Assembly: GCF_019443085.1 (NCBI RefSeq) | Contig: NZ_JAHZIL010000003.1 | Span: 2,232,001 to 2,296,000, forward strand | DNA: 64,000 nucleotides | Direction: 5' to 3' | From: Marinobacter sp. F4218 | GTDB lineage: Bacteria; Pseudomonadota; Gammaproteobacteria; Pseudomonadales; Oleiphilaceae | Translations under genes and position numbers: made by a program | The notes under the pieces: generated by a model | Databases searched by the model: none | Told to the model about the DNA's origin: nothing | What the model saw: only the letters and a program-made list of their open reading frames with translations | In this document: positions 27,027-35,186 of the stretch, in pieces | Numbering within the stretch: position 1 is the stretch's first letter | Layout: each line of letters starts with the position of its first letter

Positions 27027-28034
27027 ATGAATTCAGGCCCTGACCCCACCAAGTATTCAACGCGCCCGCTCGAACTCTCATTCACGACTCGGTGCAAACT
27101 CCTTGTGCTGCGTTGGCTGCTGCGGCCGTTTATGGCCTACCTGTTGCGCGGGCACCCCCGACGCGTAGCCCGTGCGCAGATTGGCATCGCCGGTCGCTGG
27201 GCAAGCGCCCGTCAGAGGGAGCGGTTTCGCTATGACTACCACTGGGGTGAGGGCGGGGCGGTAGCAGGCCACTCGCTGGGTACACCGTTTACCAGTACCG
27301 GTGATCCGGTACTTCTGTGGTTGCATGGCGGCGCGTTTGTTCTTCCGGCGATGCCCAGGGGACACCTGTCCTTCACAGAGCGCCTTTGTGACCCCCTGGC
27401 GGCCAGCGCCTTTATTCCGGATTACCGGCTGGCGCCCGCCAACCCCTTTCCCGCCGCCCTCGACGACTGTGAGGCCGCATACCGTCTGCTGCTTGATTCC
27501 GGGATTCCCGCTGAGCGGATTGTGCTGGGCGGCGAGTCGGCCGGAGGTAATCTGCTGGTGTCGCTGCTGTACCGAATCCGGGGTCGCGGAATGCCGATGC
27601 CGGCGTGTGCCATCGCGGTCTCGCCCGCGCTTGACCTTGGCCGTCTGCACGGTTCGCCATCCCGGTTCGCCAATGCCGGTCGCGACGCCATGCTTCCAGT
27701 TGCCTCGCTGGCGCAAGCCCTGGACTGGTACCTGGACGGCGCTGACAGCGCCAACCCGGAAATATCACCGCTGCTGGGCGAATGCCGGGGCTTGCCACCG
27801 ACCCTGATCGTCGCCAGCGAGGCGGAACTGCTGAGGGACGACAGTGTGTTGTTTGCCCGCCGACTCGCCGCGGCCGGCGTTCCTACCGAACTGGCCCTGT
27901 GGCCCCACCTCCCGCACGCCTTCCCGCTGCTGGAGGATTGGTTTCCGGAAGCCTCCGGTGCCAGACAACAAATAACAACGTTTATGAAAGAGCAGCTCCA
28001 GAAAGGAGCCGGATGCTCGGGAGAGAGAAGATGA
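27027..28034 (+). CDS. alpha/beta hydrolase, HSL-type esterase/lipase
   Basis: A 335-aa serine hydrolase of the hormone-sensitive-lipase group. The oxyanion motif HGGAF, the nucleophile elbow GESAGG and the late histidine LPHAFP are all present. The ATG at 27027 is preferred over GTG 26994 because the predicted transcript begins near 27000. The ribosome-binding site is weak for either. It overlaps the first WS/DGAT gene by 4 nt. It may release acids or alcohols from esters feeding the acyltransferases. Confidence 0.82.
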   Translation: MNSGPDPTKYSTRPLELSFTTRCKLLVLRWLLRPFMAYLLRGHPRRVARAQIGIAGRWASARQRERFRYDYHWGEGGAVAGHSLGTPFTSTGDPVLLWLHGGAFVLPAMPRGHLSFTERLCDPLAASAFIPDYRLAPANPFPAALDDCEAAYRLLLDSGIPAERIVLGGESAGGNLLVSLLYRIRGRGMPMPACAIAVSPALDLGRLHGSPSRFANAGRDAMLPVASLAQALDWYLDGADSANPEISPLLGECRGLPPTLIVASEAELLRDDSVLFARRLAAAGVPTELALWPHLPHAFPLLEDWFPEASGARQQITTFMKEQLQKGAGCSGERR

Positions 28035-29422
28035 CAAATTATAAGAAATTGACGCCATTGGACGCGGCCTTTGTCCAGCTGGAAAACCCCAATGCGCCCA
28101 TGCACGTGGCCGGATTAATGATCTTCGAGCTGCCGGCAAAAGCCGGTGCCGATTTCGTGACCCGGCTGGTCGAGGACTGGCGTAACGAAACCCGGATCAA
28201 GGCCCCCTGGAACCAGAAACTGGTGTCTCCGTCCCGGTGGCAGCTGGCGCCAAGGCTGAAGACCTGCCACGACCCGGACCTCGAATACCATGTCCGCCAC
28301 CTGTTCTTGCCCAAGCCGGGTGGCCAGAGGGAGCTGGGGCAGTTGGTTGCCCGCCTGCACAGCCAGCCCATGGATCTGAGAAAACTGCTGTGGGAATGCT
28401 TCATCATCGAGGGCCTGGCCGACAACCGCTTCGCCATCTACATGAAATTCCACCATTCGATGGTCGATGGCATCAGCGCGAATATCCTGCTGATGAAGGG
28501 GCTGTCAGAGCGCCGCGCCGACAATAAAACGGCGCCGTTCTGGGTTCACTCGGCACCGGAAAAACCGTTCCAGCCAGGACCACTCCAGATTCCCTCCGCC
28601 CAGGCGTTGATGAGTACCGCGGCGAACGTCCTCAAGTTGTTCGGCAGAGATGATGAGCTCACCACCTTTCGCTCGGCGCCCTACACGCCCTTGAATGGCC
28701 CGATTGCAGCCCAGCGGCGTTTCGCCACCCAGAGCTTTTCGATGGATCGGATCAAGGCCGTGGCCCGACAGGCGGGGGTCAGCCTCAACGATGTGCTGCT
28801 CTGTCTCGTCGGCGGTACGCTCCGCCGATATCTGCAGCGCGTTACCGCGCTTCCGGGGGATAGCCTGACCGCGGCCATCCCCATCTCCCTGCGTGCCGAG
28901 GGCGATCAGAGTTGCGGCAATGCCGTGGGCATGATCTTCAGCATTCTCGGAACCAACATTGCGGACCCGGTGGTGCGCCTGCAGAAGATTCATCAGTCCA
29001 CCGACCTGGCCAAACAGCAGGTGCTGGGTCTGCCCCAGGAAATGCGGGTGCCCTATTCCCTGGTAAGCATGATGCCTTCGGTGCTCCGGATGCTCATTGG
29101 TGTCACCGGAAAAACCCGTCCGCTATTCAACACGGTGGTGTCCAACGTGCCTGGCGGCAGCGAGGAAAAGTTCCTCAGGGGCGCGCGCCTGGTGAATCTG
29201 TATCCGGCGAACATCGTGTTCCCGGGGATGGCGGTGAGCTTCACCTGCTACAGCCATGCGGGAACCCTCAACGTGGGTATCACCGCCTGTCGGGATACCG
29301 TTCCGCACATGCAGAAACTGGCGCTCGGAATGGAGGAGGCATGTAGGGAGCTCGAGGAGAAACTGGGCGTTGGTGAGCCAGCGAAAGCGGCGGTGGCCCA
29401 CGCTGTCGAGGAGGCGGTATGA
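28031..29422 (+). CDS. wax ester synthase/acyl-CoA:diacylglycerol acyltransferase (copy 1)
   Basis: A 463-aa WS/DGAT. The catalytic HHxxxDG motif reads HHSMVDG at about 141-147. The family ND motif is in SLNDVLLCLVGG. The usual PLWE is changed to LLWE. It esterifies an alcohol or diacylglycerol with acyl-CoA at the cytoplasmic membrane, making storage or structural lipids. ATG 28031 overlaps the esterase stop; an in-frame ATG at 28013 with AAGGAG 4 nt upstream is an alternative start. It is followed by a second WS/DGAT overlapping by 4 nt. Confidence 0.88.
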   Translation: MTNYKKLTPLDAAFVQLENPNAPMHVAGLMIFELPAKAGADFVTRLVEDWRNETRIKAPWNQKLVSPSRWQLAPRLKTCHDPDLEYHVRHLFLPKPGGQRELGQLVARLHSQPMDLRKLLWECFIIEGLADNRFAIYMKFHHSMVDGISANILLMKGLSERRADNKTAPFWVHSAPEKPFQPGPLQIPSAQALMSTAANVLKLFGRDDELTTFRSAPYTPLNGPIAAQRRFATQSFSMDRIKAVARQAGVSLNDVLLCLVGGTLRRYLQRVTALPGDSLTAAIPISLRAEGDQSCGNAVGMIFSILGTNIADPVVRLQKIHQSTDLAKQQVLGLPQEMRVPYSLVSMMPSVLRMLIGVTGKTRPLFNTVVSNVPGGSEEKFLRGARLVNLYPANIVFPGMAVSFTCYSHAGTLNVGITACRDTVPHMQKLALGMEEACRELEEKLGVGEPAKAAVAHAVEEAV

Positions 29423-30801
29423 CCCTGAGAAAAATGCCGTTGCTGGATGCCGCGTCCCTGCAACTGGAAGGCAAGAACATGCCGATGCACATTGCGGCGC
29501 TGATGACCTTTTCCTATCCCACCTCGCTGACCGATCACGAACGCAAAACGTTCGTCAGTAGCCTGATCGCTCGCTGGCGAGAGGAAACCCGGGTCGTCTA
29601 TCCCTGGAATCAGGTGCTCACGCGTCCCACCCGCTGGCAGCTCAGGCCTGCCACCCGGGAAGTCTACGATCTGGACCTGGAATATCACCTGAGGCAGTGG
29701 TCCTTGCCGGCGCCCGGTGGTGAAAAAGAGCTGGGCCACATGATCGCCTGGATTCACGAATTACCGATGGATCTGGAAAAGCCGCTCTGGGAGTGCCACT
29801 TCATCGAAGGGCTCTCCGACAACCGGTTTGCTCTCTACGTAAAGATCCATCACGCGCTTGTCGACGGCATCAGTGGCACCCGTCTGGTGGTGGGCAGCCT
29901 GTCGACGGACGCGGACTCACTGAGTACCCCGATGTGGGCCAAGGTGCAGGCGGAGATCGACACGGGCGGGGCCAAAGCGTCGGACAGAGGCGCGTTGCCA
30001 AGCCTCTCAGACCTGAAGGCGGGTGTCGCAGCGTCCCTGAAGCTGCGCACCAAAAACGAGACCCTGACAACGTTCAGATCGACGCCCGAGACCATCCTGA
30101 ATGGCCCGATTGGCGCCCATCGCCGGGTGGCCACCCAGCACTTTGAACTGGCACGGCTGAAAACGCTGGCGAAGACGACAGGAGCCACGGTCAATGATGT
30201 GGTGCTGGCGATTGTGGGTGGCGCCTTGCGCGAGTACCTGCTCGAGGCAAATGCATTGCCTGAGGATTCGCTCACCGCAGCGCTGCCGGTGTCCACGAGA
30301 AAACCCGGTGACGTCAGTATTGGCAATCAGGTGAGCCTGTTATTTGGCAGCCTGGGAACCAACATTGCTGATCCAGCCCTTCGTCTGGAGTACGTCAAAC
30401 GGTCGACACAAGCCGGGAAGGCCATGCTGAACGAGCTTCCTGCCCATGCCGTCAATGTCTATTCACTGCTTTCGACCGGTCCCTTTCTGTCGTCCGTGGT
30501 GCTTGGCATCGGCAGGGCCGGGCGTCAGCTGTTCAATACCACAGTCTCTAACGTCCCCGGACAGCGCGAAGCCCGCTATCTGGATGGTGCTGAATTGCTT
30601 CACGTCTACCCCGTCAGCCTGATCATGCCGGGCATTCCCTTGAACTTCACCTGCGTCAGTCACGGCGATTTCCTGAACTTCGGCATGGTGGCCTGCCGGG
30701 ACCGGGTGCCCCATGTGCAGCGGCTGGCTGTGGGCATGGTTGATGCCCTGGAGGAGCTCGAAAACAATCTCCTCAAGCGCGGGGAGAACCATTCGGCCTG
30801 A
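29419..30801 (+). CDS. wax ester synthase/acyl-CoA:diacylglycerol acyltransferase (copy 2)
   Basis: A 460-aa WS/DGAT with the catalytic HHALVDG motif (about 144-150), an intact PLWE motif and TVNDVVLAIVGG. It starts within the stop of copy 1 (ATGA), so the pair is translationally coupled. The two copies are clearly paralogous but diverged, suggesting different alcohol or acyl preference or a heteromeric enzyme. It ends 135 bp before DUF1302, with operator site D between. Confidence 0.88.
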   Translation: MTLRKMPLLDAASLQLEGKNMPMHIAALMTFSYPTSLTDHERKTFVSSLIARWREETRVVYPWNQVLTRPTRWQLRPATREVYDLDLEYHLRQWSLPAPGGEKELGHMIAWIHELPMDLEKPLWECHFIEGLSDNRFALYVKIHHALVDGISGTRLVVGSLSTDADSLSTPMWAKVQAEIDTGGAKASDRGALPSLSDLKAGVAASLKLRTKNETLTTFRSTPETILNGPIGAHRRVATQHFELARLKTLAKTTGATVNDVVLAIVGGALREYLLEANALPEDSLTAALPVSTRKPGDVSIGNQVSLLFGSLGTNIADPALRLEYVKRSTQAGKAMLNELPAHAVNVYSLLSTGPFLSSVVLGIGRAGRQLFNTTVSNVPGQREARYLDGAELLHVYPVSLIMPGIPLNFTCVSHGDFLNFGMVACRDRVPHVQRLAVGMVDALEELENNLLKRGENHSA

Positions 30802-30802
30802 C

Positions 30803-30844
30803 TGGCGCTAAAAGCCAAATTTGTGGCACTGAAGAGCAAACGTG
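30803..30844 (+). promoter_or_regulatory. tandem 21-bp AraC-type operator, site D
   Basis: Module 1 (30803-30823) is TGGCGC-N8-AA-N5 and module 2 (30824-30844) is TGGCAC-N8-AA-N5. Both have the TGGC and AA cores at exact 21-bp spacing. A -10-like AATACT starts 18 bp after the module end (30862), upstream of the DUF1302 gene. Confidence 0.58.
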
Positions 30845-30936
30845 CCTAGGTATTTCTACGGAATACTGACGCTCGCTTGAAACACAAAAACAACATTCCA
30901 TGCATCCCATCGGGTGTGTGGCGGAGTGATCAAAAC

Positions 30937-32787
30937 ATGAATAATGCGAAGTCTTTCCGGGTTAACCGACTCAGTGCGGGTATTGTGATGGCGCTGACCC
31001 TCGGTGGTGCCAATACGGCGACCGCCTTCAATTTCGATGCGGGCGAGTGGGATGGCGGCCTCAATACCACCATTTCGTTCGGATCGAGCTGGCGTATGCA
31101 GGACCCTGATCCTGCCCTGTACAGCGCACAGAATGCTGCGCTGGTTGGCGAAGAGCCGGGCACCGGTGGCAAGTCGGATGGCGGTAACCTGAACTACGAC
31201 AAGGGCGACCGGTTTTCCACCGTGGCCAAGTTTCTGACCGAATTCTCCCTCGAAAAAGACTACATGGGCGCGCTCGTCCGGGTAAAGGGCTGGTACGACC
31301 AGGCCCTGGAGGACGAGGATGTCCGCTTCGGCAACCAGGCCAACGGCTACCAGCAGGGTGAACCGCTGTCGGATCGCGGCTATCAGAATCTCCAGAAATT
31401 CTCTGGTGTCCAGCTCATGGACGCGTTTGTCTATAACACCTGGGACATTAACTACAAGCCCTTGCAGATTCGCCTGGGGCGACAGGTAGTGAACTGGGGT
31501 GAAAGCCTGTTCATCCAGGGCGTGAACCAGGGGATCAACCCCATTGACGTGCCCGCCTTCCGCCGTCCCGGCACAGAACTGCGCGAGGTACTGCTGCCCA
31601 CGAACATGCTCTACGCGAACATGGGGCTTGGCAGTGGCGTGTCCGTTGAAGCCTACTATCAGTTCGAATGGCAGAATTCCCCGATTGAGGGCTGTGGCCA
31701 TTACTGGGCGGTCACCGAGAACCTGATCTCGCCTGACCTCAGTGGCTGCGTGAGCGCCGTGGGCGTGGGACCGGGCAGTTCCCCGGATGACTTGCAGGGC
31801 GGCACCTATTATCCCCAGGCCGCCCGAAACGATACCAGTGACCAGGGCCAGTTCGGTGTTGCCTTGCGCTTCCCGGCCGATGCCATCGGCACTGAATTCG
31901 GTCTCTACGCCATTAACTACCACTCCAAGATGCCGGTACTGGGCATCAATACCGGCAGTGGTCCCGGTACCGGCGTAGCGACCCTGATTCCCATGCAGCT
32001 GGATTCCCAGTTCGGCACCACGCCGGGGGATGTCTCCTGGGTCTATCCGGAAGATATTCAGCTGTACGGCATCAGTGCTGCCGCCAACATCGCCAGCTGG
32101 TCGGTGGGCGCGGAACTGACCCATTCCAGGAACTTTCCTGTCATCCTCAACGGCGCAGACCTGGTTGTTGGTGCGGCCCAGGGTGTGGGGCCACTGGGGG
32201 AAACCTTCGCCACGGCTGAGGCCAATGAGAGTGTCGACGGGTTCCGGCGCTACAACAAGACCCAGTTCCAGATCAACGGTCTGAACCTTTGGTCCAACAT
32301 TCTGGGCGCGCAGACGGCTCTGTTGATTGCCGAGGTGGGATTCCAGTACGGCGATGTGCCTGACACCTATACCGGTGTCAGGCATGGTCGCGGGTTTACC
32401 TTCGGCTTCGGCCAGCACGAAGACTTTTTCGATGGCGCCGATCCCTGCTCGGTGGGCGCAAACACCTCCCCGGCCGGTTGCAAGAACGAGGGCTATGTCA
32501 CGGACTTCTCCTGGGGCTACCGGGTGCGCGGCTCGCTGGATTACCAAAACCCGTTTGGTCTGGGTCTCCTGGTGCAGCCCTCCCTGTTCGTCGGTCACGA
32601 CGTCAAGGGTAACTCTCTTGATGGTCAGTTCCAGGAAGGCCGGATCTCAACCACCCTGGCGACCGACTTCACCTACCTGAAGCGACACAAGTTTGGCGCA
32701 AGCTACGTGCACTTCGCGGACTCTGCGGATTACAACGATCTGCGCGACCGTGACTATGCCTCCGTCAATTACAGCTACACCTTCTAA
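30937..32787 (+). CDS. DUF1302 outer-membrane protein
   Basis: A 616-aa exported protein with a signal peptide (about 1-31) and alternating beta-strand pattern ending in the aromatic residue of NYSYTF, typical of an outer-membrane barrel. The start at 30937 is chosen over the longer frame because GCGGAG precedes it. DUF1302 proteins commonly sit with DUF1329 and RND/MMPL exporters, and a role in moving hydrophobic compounds across the outer membrane is inferred. Operator site D lies just upstream. Confidence 0.83.
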   Translation: MNNAKSFRVNRLSAGIVMALTLGGANTATAFNFDAGEWDGGLNTTISFGSSWRMQDPDPALYSAQNAALVGEEPGTGGKSDGGNLNYDKGDRFSTVAKFLTEFSLEKDYMGALVRVKGWYDQALEDEDVRFGNQANGYQQGEPLSDRGYQNLQKFSGVQLMDAFVYNTWDINYKPLQIRLGRQVVNWGESLFIQGVNQGINPIDVPAFRRPGTELREVLLPTNMLYANMGLGSGVSVEAYYQFEWQNSPIEGCGHYWAVTENLISPDLSGCVSAVGVGPGSSPDDLQGGTYYPQAARNDTSDQGQFGVALRFPADAIGTEFGLYAINYHSKMPVLGINTGSGPGTGVATLIPMQLDSQFGTTPGDVSWVYPEDIQLYGISAAANIASWSVGAELTHSRNFPVILNGADLVVGAAQGVGPLGETFATAEANESVDGFRRYNKTQFQINGLNLWSNILGAQTALLIAEVGFQYGDVPDTYTGVRHGRGFTFGFGQHEDFFDGADPCSVGANTSPAGCKNEGYVTDFSWGYRVRGSLDYQNPFGLGLLVQPSLFVGHDVKGNSLDGQFQEGRISTTLATDFTYLKRHKFGASYVHFADSADYNDLRDRDYASVNYSYTF

Positions 32788-32810
32788 AACAAAAATCCGA
32801 GGATACTGAC

Positions 32811-34166
32811 ATGCAATTTTCCAGAAACAGACTGTATCGGGCGCTGGCGGTTTCTGCCGCCTTCGCCTTTACCGCTCCCGCCATGGCCGAGCTTTCCCCT
32901 GAGGAAGTGGCAAAGCTGGGAACGGAACTGACGCCGGTGGGTGCCAACCCGAATGCCAACGACGACGGCACCATCCCGGCGTGGACCGGAGGGCTGACGT
33001 CGCCCCCGGAAGGCTGGGAGCCGGAGCAGGGGTATATCGATCCGTTCCCGCAGGACGAGGTGAAGTTCACCATCACGGGGGACAACCTCGACCAGTACCG
33101 TGACAAGCTGAGCGCCGGTCAGATTGCCCTGCTCGAGAAGTACGACAACTTCCGGATGCCGGTGTACGAAACCCGCCGTACCGCGGCCTTGCCCCAGAAG
33201 GTGTATGACACCATCAAGGCCGAGGCGCCGGACGTGAAGCTGGAGGGTTTTGGCATCAAGAACCTGGATGGCGCCAACGTGCCGTTCCCGATTCCGGAAA
33301 ACGGACTGGAAGCAATCTGGAACCACAACGTCCGTTACCTGGGTGGCGGCGTTGAGCGTCAGTACCACTGGTTCCCGGTGCAGGGCGACGGCGATTTCTA
33401 CAAGGTGGGCTTCCTCGAGAAGCGGATTTTCGATGAGAACATGGACCGTCAGTCCGAGAACCGCCTGTTGAACTACACCGCGAAGTACACCTCGCCACCG
33501 ACGCTGGAAGGCACGGTCCAGCTGGTTCACGAACCGATTGACCAGGTCGAGGAAGTACGGTCTGCCTGGATTTACAATGTCGGGCAGCGCCGGGTGCGAC
33601 GCGCTCCGGATCTGGCCTACGACAACGCCAACGACGGTACCGAGGGGATTCGTGTCACCGACCAGTTCGATGCTTACAACGGTGCGCCCGATCGCTACAA
33701 CTGGAAGCTGGTGGGCAAGAAGGAAATCTACGTTCCCTACAACGCCTATAAGCTGAGCGATAAGTCCCTGAACTACGAGAAGGATATTCTTCGCACCAAC
33801 ACCATCAATTCGGATCTGATGCGTTATGAACTGCACCGGGTGTGGGTGGTTGAGGCGACGCTGCGCGAGAACAGCAGCCACATCTATGGCAAGCGTACCT
33901 TCTACCTCGATGAGGACTCCTGGAACGTTCTGATGGAAGACGCCTACGACACCCGCGGTGACCTGTGGCGCGTCGCGATCCACCCGCTCATCCAGTTCTA
34001 CGATGTCATGGTGCCCTGGTACCGGGCCAATATTTACCACGATCTGAATAACGGCTCTTACCTGGTATCGAACCTGGCCAACGAAATTGACGAACCCTGG
34101 GAGTTTGGTGTCAAGGGTCGCTACATTGAGTTCCAGCCGGACGCGCTTCGTCGTAGCGGGCGCTGA
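32811..34166 (+). CDS. DUF1329 exported protein
   Basis: A 451-aa periplasmic or outer-membrane-associated protein with a signal peptide (about 1-26, ending PAMAE). Its fold has been compared with the LolA/LolB lipid-binding family. It is encoded 23 nt after DUF1302 and is followed by a hairpin (34173-34197) before the YCF48-like gene. Probable role: periplasmic lipid carrier in the DUF1302-RND system. This is inferred. Confidence 0.83.
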   Translation: MQFSRNRLYRALAVSAAFAFTAPAMAELSPEEVAKLGTELTPVGANPNANDDGTIPAWTGGLTSPPEGWEPEQGYIDPFPQDEVKFTITGDNLDQYRDKLSAGQIALLEKYDNFRMPVYETRRTAALPQKVYDTIKAEAPDVKLEGFGIKNLDGANVPFPIPENGLEAIWNHNVRYLGGGVERQYHWFPVQGDGDFYKVGFLEKRIFDENMDRQSENRLLNYTAKYTSPPTLEGTVQLVHEPIDQVEEVRSAWIYNVGQRRVRRAPDLAYDNANDGTEGIRVTDQFDAYNGAPDRYNWKLVGKKEIYVPYNAYKLSDKSLNYEKDILRTNTINSDLMRYELHRVWVVEATLRENSSHIYGKRTFYLDEDSWNVLMEDAYDTRGDLWRVAIHPLIQFYDVMVPWYRANIYHDLNNGSYLVSNLANEIDEPWEFGVKGRYIEFQPDALRRSGR

Positions 34167-34172
34167 GTGACC

Positions 34173-34197
34173 ACGGCGGGGGTTCAACGCCCGCCGT
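34173..34197 (+). terminator. intra-operon hairpin, partial terminator
   Basis: ACGGCGGG pairs with CCCGCCGT across a 9-nt loop and is followed by TTCTTCTTTT. It lies 7 nt past the DUF1329 stop and upstream of YCF48. The broken T run suggests attenuation rather than full termination, favouring DUF1302/DUF1329 over the distal genes. Confidence 0.55.
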
Positions 34198-34226
34198 TTC
34201 TTCTTTTCCGATCAGGTAAACCTCTC

Positions 34227-35183
34227 ATGGCTAATTCAAACTTTCGGGCCGGGGCCGTCGCTCTGGCTCTGGGGGCGTGTGCGCCTGCTGTTTGGGCTGA
34301 AAAGCCGCCCCTGTCTTACGACATTTCCGCCGACCGGGTGGCCATCTTCGACCTCGCGAGCAATGAACAGGTCTATTACGCCGTCGGTGAGCGGGGCGTT
34401 CTGCTGACCAGCACCGGGCCTGTGCCGGATGCGTGGCAGAGCCAACGTCTGCCCGCCACCGACTCGGTGATGGGTATCGCCTTCGGGGAGAATGGCCGGG
34501 GCGTCGTGGTCGGCCACGGCAGCATGATTCTGTACACCACTGACCATGGCACCACCTGGACGCCGGTGGATGTGTCCGAGCATGGGCGAGGGGATCCGTT
34601 CATGGATGTCGCCTACCTGGGAAGCGGGCGGTTCCTGGCGGTGGGTGCGTTCGGACTGGTCATGGAATCAGTGGATGGCGGTGAAACCTGGCAGCCCGCG
34701 AGCATTTCCGAGGACTACTTCGACCGGCACCTGTACAGCATCGCCCGGGCGGGTGATGACTGGCTGCTGATCGGCGAGAGCGGTTCGCTGTTTGTCAGCG
34801 CCGATGGCGGCGAGCAGTGGGAAAAACTCGCGTCGCCGTACGAGGGATCCTTCTTTGGCGGCCTGCAGACGCCCGATGGTGCCTGGCTGCTCTATGGCAT
34901 GCGTGGGCAGATCTGGCGTACCGAAGACGGCGGTGCGACCTGGAAGAAGGCGAAAGTGGACCTCGCCACCGCCATCAATGCCCATGAAACCGGGCCCGAG
35001 GGCCAGGTCTTCCTGTTCGGCAATGGCGGACAGGTGCTGGTGAGCGAGGACGACGGCCGTCATTTCTCGCCTGCTTCACGCAGTGGGTTGCCGGGTGATA
35101 TTACCGCCGCGACCAGAATCAACGGCAAGTGGCTGGTGGCCGGCACCGCGGGCGTTCGCCTTTGGAATGGTCAGGGAGAATAA
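34227..35183 (+). CDS. YCF48-like beta-propeller, exported
   Basis: A 318-aa exported protein (signal peptide about 1-24) with BNR/YCF48-type repeats such as DGGETWQPAS and DGGEQWEKLAS. The start at 34227 (MANSNF) follows AGGTAAA. YCF48/HCF136 proteins are photosystem II assembly factors in phototrophs, but here the fold is probably an assembly or binding scaffold for the adjacent RND transporter. It lies 3 nt before the RND gene. Confidence 0.8.
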   Translation: MANSNFRAGAVALALGACAPAVWAEKPPLSYDISADRVAIFDLASNEQVYYAVGERGVLLTSTGPVPDAWQSQRLPATDSVMGIAFGENGRGVVVGHGSMILYTTDHGTTWTPVDVSEHGRGDPFMDVAYLGSGRFLAVGAFGLVMESVDGGETWQPASISEDYFDRHLYSIARAGDDWLLIGESGSLFVSADGGEQWEKLASPYEGSFFGGLQTPDGAWLLYGMRGQIWRTEDGGATWKKAKVDLATAINAHETGPEGQVFLFGNGGQVLVSEDDGRHFSPASRSGLPGDITAATRINGKWLVAGTAGVRLWNGQGE

Positions 35184-35186
35184 GTC

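Noticed and set aside
30856..32598. A 580-aa minus-strand open frame opposite DUF1302
   Set aside because: The plus frame has a signal peptide, an outer-membrane-type C-terminus and operon context; the minus frame shows none of these.
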